This document shows, piece after piece, positions 1 through 9,345 of a DNA stretch of 17,760 bases. The stretch comes from Rodentolepis nana (Eukaryota > Platyhelminthes > Cestoda > Cyclophyllidea > Hymenolepididae), in contig UZAE01000833.1 of the NCBI GenBank assembly GCA_900617975.1, positions 1 through 17,760 on the forward strand, given 5' to 3'. Below the pieces are notes generated by a model. The model ran no database searches. It was not told the origin of the DNA and saw only the letters and a list, made by a program, of their open reading frames with translations. Each line of letters opens with the position of its first letter. The stretch's first letter is position 1. The position numbers were made by a program, and so were the translations under genes.

Positions 1-417
1 CCCCCCACCCTTATCGATAGGCATTTATTTGACGCAGTGTATGTTGACTGCTGTACACAGTATATTTATTAAGAGCTCTTTGTGAAAAAGTGAATAGAGT
101 CTAGAATTAAAAATCAATAAATTGATATTTACCGGGATGACCTCCTAGGAAGTCAACATGCTATTAACGTGATTGATAAGCCTCAATTAGCATTTATTAT
201 AAGCCTTATAATTGGCGTTTTATTACGCATTTCTGTTAATAAAATTTTAAATATCAAAATTAGTAGCCAACATGACTCCTTAACCTAAATTTAGGCCTTA
301 TGACCGACAAGAAATGATCAGTCTTTAATAGCTTTAAGATGTTGTAAAGAAATGAAGTTAGGACTCCTTCAAAATTGCAACTTTGAGGAGTAAGGAGAGT
401 AAAATATGTGCAATTCG

Positions 418-439
418 CCCCCCCCCCCCCCCCCCCCCC
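418..439 (+). repeat. Poly(C) homopolymer, 22 C
   Basis: An uninterrupted run of 22 C on the plus strand, in non-coding DNA. Such runs are prone to length error in sequencing and to slippage in vivo. The complementary G-run can form G-quadruplexes. Confidence 0.95.
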
Positions 440-1289
440 GAAAAGTAGATACTTCACTTTTACTCTGTCTTTTTCATATTCAGGATACTTGCTCACCAGG
501 AAATAGCATTGTGATTGGTTGATTGACACTTGTGCAAAAATAGCCTAGAGCAAGTTTTGACAACAAAGGAAAGCTCATATCCCAAATTGCTCAAACTGAA
601 AATGGACAGTTGTATCGCTCCTACTCGCATTGTTCGAAAGTGCATAAGCTGAAGCTGACATACTCGAACCTATTCAACTTTGCAGAGTCCAGTAAGTGGC
701 AGTTAAGCAAATAGCAGTCGATTCTTATACACCTCCTCTTATCTTTACGCTTAGCTTAAAGCCGGTCTTTGACTCTTCACCAAAGTTGTGAGTTCACTGA
801 AAAAGGAAACAGTTTGCAGTATAATACAGGTGTAATAAATTTCACTCCCTTTTTCCATTAAATCGCTTTTCAAAATTCTGATTCCACATAAGCATAGCTT
901 CTTTTCCTTTCTTTTCCACTAAGTATGGCCTCCATTTTGGACAACGAGGGCCGCATGTCCGCATTCGTGGACTTGATTTCACGAAGGGAGGAATAGAGCA
1001 GTCGCTTATATACCACACGTACCCAAAACAATTGAGTCTCGCATTGAGTTCTATGGCCTGGGAACTGCAGGCCTTTTCGTGTGAGCACACCTATACTGCA
1101 TATTTTCTAATAAAATTACTTTAAGAGTTGAGCATAATTAAGGGGTAATTAAGGTTGCCTCTGTTTAAGGAAGAAGACATGTAACTTGGTAGCTTAATCA
1201 TGGAGTGTCAGTTAATCCAAAATGTTATACCTAAGGAGCTCTCTATGGAAACCACCGTACTTATAAGAGAATTTTGGGAACTAATCCCT

Positions 1290-1290
<1 letters not shown>

Positions 1291-1320
<30 letters not shown>

Positions 1321-1340
1321 ACCACCCTACCCCCTCAGAA
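1291..1340 (+). repeat. Poly(C) homopolymer, 30 C, with C-rich tail
   Basis: Thirty consecutive C (1291-1320) followed by a degenerate ACCACCCTACCCCCT tail. It is the longest homopolymer in the window, and its length may be an assembly approximation. No gene flanks it closely. Confidence 0.95.
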
Positions 1341-1932
1341 GAAGCCAGAGACACACGTCCAGTCACCAACTAGTCACATTTGACTACAGGGAGTTAATCT
1401 GAAAGACAGTTGCGCAATCTCTAGTACAAAGAGGTAATTTAGAGGAGAGTTTTCAAGAAATTATACCCCCCACCTATTGTGAATGAATTGTTTTAAAATA
1501 TAACCTTTAAGATGAATATTTTTTATCTTTAAACGAATACAGATTTGCTCTTAAATCTCAAAGAAATAAAACTTGTTTTGCTTCATCATTGAAAAAATAG
1601 TCTAATTGCGAAATGGTGAGCCTAAGTGGAAATAAACCTCTAGAAATAACAAGTCATATGGAAAATTAAAACCGGAAATTAGGGAATTTTCGGAGAAAAT
1701 TTAGCACAATTTATCAGCTTATTCAGAAAAAAAAACTTAACGCATAAGGCTTGCTTAAATTACTTACATAAGTAAAACTTATAGTGACTAGAAGTCAAAC
1801 TATTCGACTTATGTTAGCAGTTTCGTATTGCAATAAATAGTGTGTATTTTCATATATGCATGCATAACATGCACTGAAAAGGCATGACTGACCAAACATC
1901 CCATTTTTGGGGTAAGGAGTAACTTTAAATTA

Positions 1933-2451
1933 AAAGAATGAAACACTATTTATATTAAATGGCAGGCGTTTTGATGGTTATCATTAGCCCTTTAGTTGAC
2001 TTCAGGCTTCCTAGAGAGGAAGGAACATCAAAGTAGCATAGTTCGGGCTTTACAGAGGGAAGGTTCATCAAAGAAGCAGAAATGACAGGCGTTTTGATAG
2101 TTATCAGGAGGCGTTTTGATAGTTATCATTAGCCATTTAGCTGACTTCAGTTCGTTTTGATGGTTATCATTAGCCCTTTAGTTGACTTCAGGCTTCCTAG
2201 AGAGGAAGGAACATCAAAGTGAAAGAAAATCGAGAGGGGGAGGAGAAACAGAAGAGTGTTTCAAAGACGAAGGTAGAAAAAAGGTGAGGTGAGTATTGTG
2301 AAAGGGGTCGAATATGACATACAGTGGGGTTATGGTAGTTTGAAGTCAGAAGTCAACTACCGATTGACAGACAATTTTGCCGTATGAGTATACGTTGCCC
2401 AGGATGCCCCACGTGGAGGTAAGTCTATCGCACACCCCAAACACTGAAACA
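1933..2451 (+). mobile_element. Dispersed repeat family, copy A (expanded form)
   Basis: This copy matches copy B (14518-14842) from its first bases (CTATTYATATYAAATGGCAG) to its last (GTAAGTCTATCGCAC plus a C-rich end). The element body is 1946-2438. It is flanked by an imperfect 13-bp direct repeat, AAAGAATGAAACA (1933-1945) and AAACACTGAAACA (2439-2451), which agree at 11 of 13 positions; I read this as a decayed target-site duplication. The body is longer than copy B because it contains a 68-bp perfect internal direct repeat (1967-2034 and 2153-2220, offset 186 bp) with a variant module between (about 2090-2150). Near its right end is GAG|GTAAGT (GT at 2419-2420), a consensus 5' splice site. 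It has no long open frame, no poly(A) tail and no LTR-type TG...CA ends. A SINE-like non-autonomous retroelement is the best guess. Confidence 0.75.
1967..2220 (+). repeat. 68-bp perfect direct repeat inside copy A
   Basis: Positions 1967-2034 and 2153-2220 are identical over 68 bases, starting CGTTTTGATGG and ending ACATCAAAGT. Both share the private variant GATGG where the other modules have GATAG. Between them lie two more partial modules starting CGTTTTGATAG (2090 and 2112). Removing 186 bp would bring copy A to about the length of copy B, so this looks like a recent internal duplication. Confidence 0.85.
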
Positions 2452-3938
2452 TTAGACGGTGATATAGTGATCCTCGCTCTTCATAAGTAGACATTATGAA
2501 ACCTGACTCGTTCGACTAACTCGATCTAATTCATCAATTATTGGACTTCCTCACTGGCAAGAAATGCAAAATTTTTGCACTGCCACTAGCAATAGTGAAT
2601 TTCAATTTAGACAGCGGGCTTTTCGTCTTGCCCATGAAACGAGATAGCATAAAATCAGGCTTCGGATTGAAGTAAAAAAGCTGTAGTTTCGATTAGCATA
2701 CAGTCTTAAGTAAAGCTGAGCGTTGGTAGAATTCGAGTCAAGGCACATCCGGAGATTGCCTTAATTCTCCATCTTCCACTTTCCGACCACTTCCTCCACT
2801 GATAGAGAGTTGCGTTTCATGAGACCGGAAACGCTCATATCTCCTCGTTTCTTTCGCTTTCATCTTTATTCTACTTCCTGGAGAATGAGTGTACGATACC
2901 ACCACTTGCTGGATGACATCTTTGAAAAAGATCAAGCCCGACATCGTTTTCTCTTGATAGAATACCAGAATTTACCCAAAATCACTTCCTTTCAGAACTA
3001 AATTGCAGACAACATTTTGATAATGAAATTCGTGAAACATTTCCAAGAAAATACAATGCCGTTGAAATTAAATGATAAATTACATTCATTTCTACTACCA
3101 GTCACCGCATAAAGTCTATTTTTAAACTATCTAAAAAGTGATAATTACAAAAAACAACTAATTTTGTTCATGAACTTCTGACAGCATATTTTATAAAACA
3201 ATGCAGATCACAAAAAAATTTTCGGATTTCTATGTAAGGTATTGACAGAAATAGGAAAAAGTTTCTTCTAATGAAAATGAATAAGAGAGAAATTAATGCC
3301 TGTTAATATATTTTCAGAAAGTTAGTTAAATTTAAATAAAGTTAAATGCAAAGGGAGAATTAGAACGCTATAAATGGCAAACGAGTCTGAAACAATTAAA
3401 AAACACACATCAATACAGGGTACATTTTTCTAAGAGAGCTCATCTTTAAGCGGCTGCAGATTGAACCACCGGCATTGTCACAGTCAAAATCTAAAATGTC
3501 GAAAAAAAATTAGTGCAAATAGTAAAGATTATATAGTAAGGCAAGATTAGGTAAAGTCCAGTGTTAACGGACAGTTCCATCTGGACTCTATGTCGGCTTC
3601 TTGGCTAGAGAAACGTTGATTAGTCAAGTGGATACTTTGTTATCGGTCAGGTAGACAAATGAGTAAGACTCTCCACTACCTCCATATGACATGAGCTTTC
3701 CCTTTGCCTTTTCTAGGAACCAACTCACTAAAAGTAAAACTACGACTGAAGTAATAAATGGGGGGGGGCATATAAGAGTGTCAAAGGAGGAGCCAGTAAG
3801 TCAAGTGAGTCGTAGCGCAAAGATGAGCAGATGTGACAACGACGGCGGGACTCAACATAAATATAGGGACCATGACTCAGTACAAATAGGTAGAAGGGGG
3901 GAGGGAAATGTAAGGGCAAGTGTACAAAGGCAGTTCCA

Positions 3939-3953
3939 CCCCCCCCCCCCCCC
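3939..3953 (+). repeat. Poly(C) homopolymer, 15 C
   Basis: A run of 15 C in non-coding DNA. A run of 9 G lies about 170 bp upstream (3760-3768). Confidence 0.9.
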
Positions 3954-4646
3954 ACTCCTCCCCACTGCCTTATTAATATTTGGTTAAAAGCAATGGTTGA
4001 AAGGGTAAGGAGAAAACGGAGGGTAACTTGTTTAGACAGCAGATATATGCTCAGGTAAAAACTTAGCTCTTGAGCTGTTAAAATTGAAGCTATTAGAGCC
4101 ATCCAGTAGTCTATCTATAAGTCGCTGCAATTACATTTGTAAATTAGTCGAGCAGCTGGTTAGGGTAAACAGGTACATTGGCTAGTAATTGATCGATTAA
4201 AATGTATAAGGAGCAAATTAGCACGACACCTAAATTTTGATCACTGATTGGCATAGGTATGAAAAGTGTATTAGAGCAACTTATCAATAAGTCGCCTTGC
4301 GATAGATGCACGGTTGGAAATAACTCACAATAAGTCCTAACTAGAGTAGTTAGAATAAACTGAACCCCTGGCAAATCTAACTTTTCTACCAATTATAGGT
4401 TCATTTCGTCAAAAGAAGTATACGTACCGAATAACTTGTGTCATTTGAAAAGGGAATAGTTATTTTTTTCACCAAAAGTCAGCCTACTTTACCCTTTTTT
4501 AGAAAATTATGAAGTAAAAAATAAAGTAATGCTAAGTTGGAGCCCATTAAGTGGAGGCAAAAAACGATAGAAATAAGCTCAGTAAAACTAAGAGATAGGG
4601 AGGAAAATAAGAATGCACATCACATCTGCTAAAACCGCTGTTTGTC

Positions 4647-4764
4647 GGGAAAGGAGGGAGGGAGGAGGGGGGTGGCGGGGGGGTGGGGTGGGGGGATTGC
4701 AGTAGTTAAGTATAAAGCACCCAAAGGATACGCGGCAGTAATTTTCCCAAAATCCCCCCCCCCC
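4647..4764 (+). repeat. G-rich block (G-quadruplex-prone) followed by C-run
   Basis: Positions 4647-4695 are almost pure purine with at least six runs of three or more G separated by one to three bases, which satisfies the usual G-quadruplex pattern several times over. Sixty bases on is a run of 11 C (4754-4764), which could instead pair with the G-rich arm as a hairpin. No function can be assigned from the sequence. Confidence 0.8.
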
Positions 4765-5154
4765 ACTGTCGGCCTTTTTCCCATCTAAAACTTTCTTCAT
4801 CCTCTTTTACCGGTCAAAAGACTCCATTAGAGGCCGTCATTTCTGCCTGCAAGAGTACCATGTGTTAAGGTAGAAAATATAAAATTGCAAGATAGCGAAA
4901 GATATTATAAGATAAATAATTGAAGCTAGTATCTAACTAAAGTTAAATGCGAAAATGATCAATGAGATACAAGGGGTTATATTGGAGATGAAGAAACCTA
5001 AATTGTCCAGCTAATAGCGGAAGTGGAAAGCGAGGGAGGATAAGCGTGATTCCCAACGAAATGTCTATCAAAAATTGCATGGTTAAGTGGTTTAAGACCA
5101 TTTCCTGTTATCATAAATGAGTGGGGATCAACTAGTGATTCTTTTATAATATTG

Positions 5155-6218
5155 CTACTGATAACTAATAAGTAGACCAACCTTCGTTCGGGAGTTGAAT
5201 TCAGCAACAGTTTTTTCTTGATCGACTCTGTGACTTAATTTTGCGGCCATTTCGTAGAGATGACTTCGAGTACGAAGAACGAACAAGTTCGCGCCAACGT
5301 CAAGCTCAATTCCCCTACAACTTGACTGAAGTGAAAGAAATTTTTTAAATGCATAAGTACATGATATAAAAATTGGACATATGAACAAAACTAACTAATT
5401 CAGGAAGCTTTAGTTCAGTTACTATAACTTCAGGATTTTCTACATCAGGTATAGCAGACATTTTAAACTCTGGAATAGATGATTTTGGGGCAGCATTCTT
5501 GATTTCTGATACATTGCTAGTCGTTCTAGAAAAGTAAGCAAATAACAGTAAAAGTACCCTTCAGAGGACTCGTCCATTTCAATGATGATTGGCCGGGGTC
5601 TAGATCGAATAAACTGTTCCTGTAAGGTACCCATACATTTCTTATTCTTCAATATAATCCAGTCTACATAGAGCAAAGTGTATGAAAAATGTGAAATACC
5701 TTTCTTTATGGATAATTTAAATTTTGTTTCAAGACCTTCAATGATCACTGTGACTAAAAATGCCATGAAAACTTCGGAAGCCTTGATCTTTTCGAGAAAA
5801 CCAGGATTTATGATTACATCATAGGCCGAACATGGAATCCCGGCTGAAGAAAAGAGTAAATATTTGCCGAAATAAACTTACAATTATCCACCTCGCAATG
5901 TGCATCACCGATACTTAAAGGGATGCGGTAGGGTGGCGCTTCTTCGGTATTTTCAAGCATTTTAACCAACTGGTTTTCAGATATTTCATCAGGCATAGGA
6001 ATCTGGTAATTGAGAAAAAGTTTTCAACTTGCCTTTCCGGACGTACAGACATTTGCAAATATTTTACTGCCGGAATCACATTTAAGCTTTACACATACAC
6101 CTGGTTCGGGGACGACACGCATACTCTCAGGTTGGACATTTTCTTTAGGTTTCTTTAAAAATAAGCGATAAATATGACATACCTGTCCATCCAATAACTC
6201 GCTCAGTAACCCACTCAT
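5155..6218 (-). CDS. PIH1D1: PIH1 domain-containing protein 1 (R2TP/HSP90 co-chaperone subunit), seven exons
   Basis: PIH1D1 is the adaptor of the R2TP complex (RUVBL1/2, RPAP3, PIH1D1). It brings phosphorylated clients to HSP90 for assembly of snoRNPs, RNA polymerases and PIKK kinases. I read the exons as complement(join(5155..5325, 5396..5525, 5558..5663, 5700..5843, 5882..6002, 6033..6152, 6183..6218)): 828 nt, 275 residues plus stop, against 290 in human. The PIH-N domain spans residues about 25-160: [47 protein letters not shown] and ILKNKKCMG follow the human order. The phosphopeptide-binding lysines of human PIH1D1 (K57, K64) correspond to K34 and K42. A CS-like C-terminal domain follows (about 207-275: [27 protein letters not shown]). 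The ATG at 6218 follows an in-frame TAA (6234-6236), and the N-terminus is about 20 residues shorter than human. The introns are 30, 30 (GC-AG), 38, 36, 32 and 70 nt. The last residues are less sure, because GTTGGT at the end of the final exon could be a donor. Confidence 0.9.
6003..6032 (-). other. 30-nt GC-AG intron in PIH1D1
   Basis: On the minus strand the exon ends AAG and is followed by GCAAGT, the usual form of GC donors. The intron ends TTACCAG at 6003. Removing it joins ...NVCTSGK to IPMPDEI..., in phase 0 and aligned with human PIH1D1. No GT donor nearby keeps the frame. Confidence 0.8.
6153..6182 (-). other. 30-nt first coding intron of PIH1D1, in frame and without stop
   Basis: CAG|GTATGT ... 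TTTTTAAAG on the minus strand is a good small intron. It is also a multiple of three and has no stop codon, so if retained it would add ten residues ([10 protein letters not shown]) before the PIH domain. It lies in the poorly conserved N-terminal part, so homology does not settle the choice. Confidence 0.6.
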
Positions 6219-6233
6219 AGAAGAAAATAAATG

Positions 6234-6262
6234 TTAGACAATTGGGGCAGCTAAAAAGCAAA
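6234..6262 (-). promoter_or_regulatory. 3' splice acceptor in the PIH1D1 5' leader
   Basis: On the minus strand TTTGCTTTTTAG (AG at 6251-6252) lies 32 nt upstream of the ATG, with an in-frame TAA in between, so it belongs to the untranslated leader. It could end a cis intron or receive a trans-spliced leader, as happens on some flatworm genes. The donor is not identifiable. Confidence 0.5.
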
Positions 6263-9161
6263 CACACCGAAGGTCAACGCTGTTAACAACAACTTGATCA
6301 AAAATAATTTTAGATAACCAAATTAAATAATTTTAATTTAATTTTATAATAGAAATTATAATAGAGAACGAATCAAAAGGCTTTGATCCGGAAATTGTCT
6401 TGATTAAGATTTAGTACATTGCAAAAACCTGGCTCCATGGTATAAATGAATGCTATCGTTCAATGTGTCTGAGCATTATTATTGTTTCATAACTCCAATT
6501 AGGAAAGCATTTTCCAACTTGCATATTCTATAAAGATGGGCGCAGCGAAACATTTCTGTTGAGAGATTCGAATTCAATTGATCTTTATCTGCCAAAACCT
6601 GTAATATCGGATGTGATTAGATTGGATAACGATCAATGTACCAATTACGCTATGTTCCTGCATCTGTTTACAATTGCTGCAAACAATTCATTGATGCATT
6701 AATTTTCTATTGTGACCAATACTGAAAAATTGACTGAAAATGTATTTCATTCTTCCTTCTTGGCATCTGTTGCGTTTTTAAGCAAAGTGTTAAAAAATTG
6801 ATTATACGTATTCTGAAGACAAATGCGCAAAATCTTTATATTCAGTAGGTTGAATAATGGAAAGTATGTTAAACTAATTAATCACGATATACCTTGCTTA
6901 GCATTTTTTATATTTATTAATTTTAGATTGATTCAATAATCTTAAAATAATCTGATTAAATTCTTCACTTGAAAGATGATAACACGGATGTCTCCGATGA
7001 TTTTACTGTGTGTCCAATTCTATCCAAGCAGAAACACACTCAGGATTAATGTGGTCTTCGAAACGTCCGTTTTCTGTCAGAACGTTTTCTCTAAATTCAA
7101 TAAAAAGTGGTTACAACAACATCAAGGTAAATAGAAGAATTTCGTTCACCTTTAGAATTGTCCTGAAAGACCTCTTTAACATACGGCTGAGCTCAGGGAA
7201 TCGGATACAAATGAAATTTAATTATGTAAAAGTACTACTTCTGAGATCCGTGCACGTGACTCGCTGTACATGGACGTTAAATGTAATATGATCTGATGTG
7301 CTCAATAATAATGACATTTTGAACCTGTAAGAATCCTTTTAAAAGGGTTTGTTATTTAAATATTCGACATCCTACTTCTCTGCGCCATAATTGGCAGTGA
7401 TGTAAGGTTTTAATTGAGAATGTGATTAACTGTCTATTTATTTTTTTTAGTGGCCAGTGTTTATTTATACCTGAAATCATTGACCATATATACGTAGACT
7501 AACTTTACTCGCCTAGGGTTGCTTCATGTAAACATTGCCCCCAATAAGTAGTGTCTATGTCAAGATATAAGAAATACGCTAATGTTTGGGGCTGCTAAAA
7601 GGTTTTGATTAAAATTTAATTTTCTCATTTCGAGTCATTTATAATTTTATTAGTCGACATAATAACGTACTATAAATGCTTTTCTTAAATATAGTCTAGA
7701 CTCTTCCAAGCAACCAATCTTGCTGGAGATAAACACTCAGTCATAATTAGATAAGAAATTATCAATGCAAAAGGATAGAAAATTTCAAATGACCTAGAAG
7801 AAAGGCTAAAATAGCAGTGATTCCTTATGTTCATATTCGCTTACATAAATGATAAATATCAAATATCCTTGCAATTCAGATTAGATGGATGTACATCACA
7901 TTACTAACCTATTTTAAATCAATGCAATCCAAATCTGAATAACTAAATTAACTGCAGCTAATCAGGATTTTTCATGGTCTTAACCCATGATCACCCTACT
8001 TTCAAGTGGTGGTAAATTACTATTTTTTAGCACCACACCGAAAGATGTTCAGTGGAGGTATATTGACACTAAAGTCTCAAGCCTCTAGCAAATGAAACTT
8101 TAATCTTGATAGTGATAATATGCAATAGTTAAATCACCAAAATTTTGTTGTATAGAAAGATCGCTTCTTCACCACGATTTAAAACTCAACAACTCCGATC
8201 CCTAACATATTTAGCCTTTAAACAATAAAGAATACGCTATATGAAAAATGTAGTTATTTGTGCTACGAGTTATTAAAGTTCCTTTACTGATAATATTTTT
8301 CATTTAAATAAGTTTAAAATCATATTTATTTGATATTTTTGGCTTTCATCTTCTTTCTAACATTTTGTTTAGCGTCATTTAAACATCTATTTCCATAACT
8401 GGGGTTCATTTCAAAATTATCTACTCTATTGTTGGATGTTCGCTTCACACAACCGCTCTGAGAAGGTTCTCGGGTGAGATATTTTTTGAGTCTCATTTAT
8501 TAGCAAAATTCAATTTCTATCCACAAATACCAATCATTAGTACTGTGATATTTATTATCTCTTAATTATATTATACTTATTTTTTTGCAAACCCTATTCG
8601 AAATTTTTAATGAACTTTAGAACTATGTACCTACACAAATATTATTTTTACCAGAGTTTTGTTACCAGTCTAGATTATTGAATGCAATTTCCCACAATCC
8701 AGATAAGTATGATGATTTACTTTCTTAATAACCAGTAAATTGAATTATAATTCATTATAATTGTCACGATTAGCCTTTGATTGTCCCTTGATTTCTTTGT
8801 TACTAGCTGTTACCTTATACTTTTAATCAATTATATAGTTTAATATTTATGAACATGTGCTAGAAGGTATTTTTTGTTTTGTATAATACATCTCTTATAA
8901 CATTGGCGCTAATAAAAACCTCAAATTATTTTTCATTGATGCATGACACTTATTATTATTCCTTCTTTCATGATTTTTACAACCTTCCACGATTTTATTT
9001 GCTCGCATATTTCTGCTTATTTTTTTGCTCTCATTCTAAATGTATCAATCACAGTTGCCTTCTTGCTTATTTCATTATTTCTATCTCAAAGAGTTTCTCC
9101 AACCCTGTCATCATTGTGTGGCGGATTGCTACGCTAATAAAGCCTGACCGACTTAGAAATC
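6263..9161. other. Long AT-rich non-coding region
   Basis: I find no gene I can name. A 69-codon open frame without ATG (6493-6699, stop 6700-6702, plus) reads like a protein fragment (YKDGRSETFLLRD, LYLPKPVISDVIRLDNDQC) but matches no family I know. The frame at 7010-7291 (plus) contains AAG|GTAAAT and CACCTTTAG 29 nt apart, a possible micro-intron, but neither side is recognisable. The frame at 8879-9187 is AT-rich and hydrophobic, as expected by chance. Confidence 0.5.
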
Positions 9162-9345
9162 TCTATGGCAGATTCTCCAACATCTAGCTAGACTGAACAG
9201 CTAAGCTATAGCTCAGCTATAAAGAAAACAGACGTGTAGCACGGAGCGCGTTTATATCTATGGCAGATTCTCCAACATCTAGCTAGACTCCCAGAACAAG
9301 CTAAGCTATAGTCCAGCTATAAGGGAAACAGACGTGTAGCACGGA
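9162..9345 (+). repeat. Two-copy tandem repeat, period 95 bp
   Basis: Two units begin TCTATGGCAGATTCTCCAAC and end ACAGACGTGTAGCACGGA: 9162-9245 (84 bp) and 9257-9345 (89 bp). They differ by small substitutions and a short insertion (GACTGAACAG versus GACTCCCAGAACAAG). Each contains the 8-bp palindrome CTAGCTAG, and the first has the 10-bp palindrome AGCTATAGCT, so each unit may fold. I see no coding frame common to both. Confidence 0.9.

Larger units (their letters stand above)
1..1932. other. Non-coding region with long poly(C) runs
   Basis: I see no supportable gene here on either strand. The open frames at 260-529 and 842-1090 (minus strand) lack homology I can recognise. The first runs through a poly(G) stretch, which creates a glycine tract by accident. 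The main structures are C-runs at 418-439 (22 C) and 1291-1320 (30 C). A GTATATAAGC TATA-like string occurs on the minus strand near 1010, but no gene can be tied to it. Confidence 0.6.
2452..5154. other. Non-coding region with C- and G-rich tracts
   Basis: No gene can be supported here. Short open frames at 2738-2944 (minus), 2810-3001 (plus), 3691-3987 (plus), 3740-4102 (minus), 4144-4392 (minus) and 4588-4800 (minus) overlap each other. Several owe their length to homopolymers that read as Gly or Pro. I recognise no domain in them. The right end presumably carries the 3' flank of the minus-strand PIH1D1 gene, but I find no AATAAA on that strand within about 350 bp of its stop. Confidence 0.55.

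Noticed and set aside
842..1090. Minus-strand frame containing MRTCGPRCPKWRPYLVEK
   Set aside because: Locally less AT-rich and partly protein-like, with a TATA-like string nearby, but I cannot match it to a family, and a second frame is equally open across the same bases.
3740..4102. Minus-strand 120-codon frame
   Set aside because: It spans the 15-C run, which reads as glycine, and overlaps another frame on the opposite strand (3691-3987) with proline from the same tract. No domain is recognisable.
4144..4392. Minus-strand 82-codon frame
   Set aside because: It begins with a non-ATG codon and shows no homology I can recognise; its length is not unusual for chance.
5440..5766. Single long minus-strand frame taken as one protein
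   Set aside because: It reads through two PIH1D1 introns (5664-5699 and 5526-5557). The inserted residues break the homology, and after the second intron the frame is wrong. The spliced model restores alignment to the end.
8879..9187. Two overlapping plus-strand hydrophobic frames that resemble membrane proteins
   Set aside because: Runs of Phe, Ile, Leu and Tyr are what T-rich DNA gives by chance; the frames overlap each other and lack any motif.
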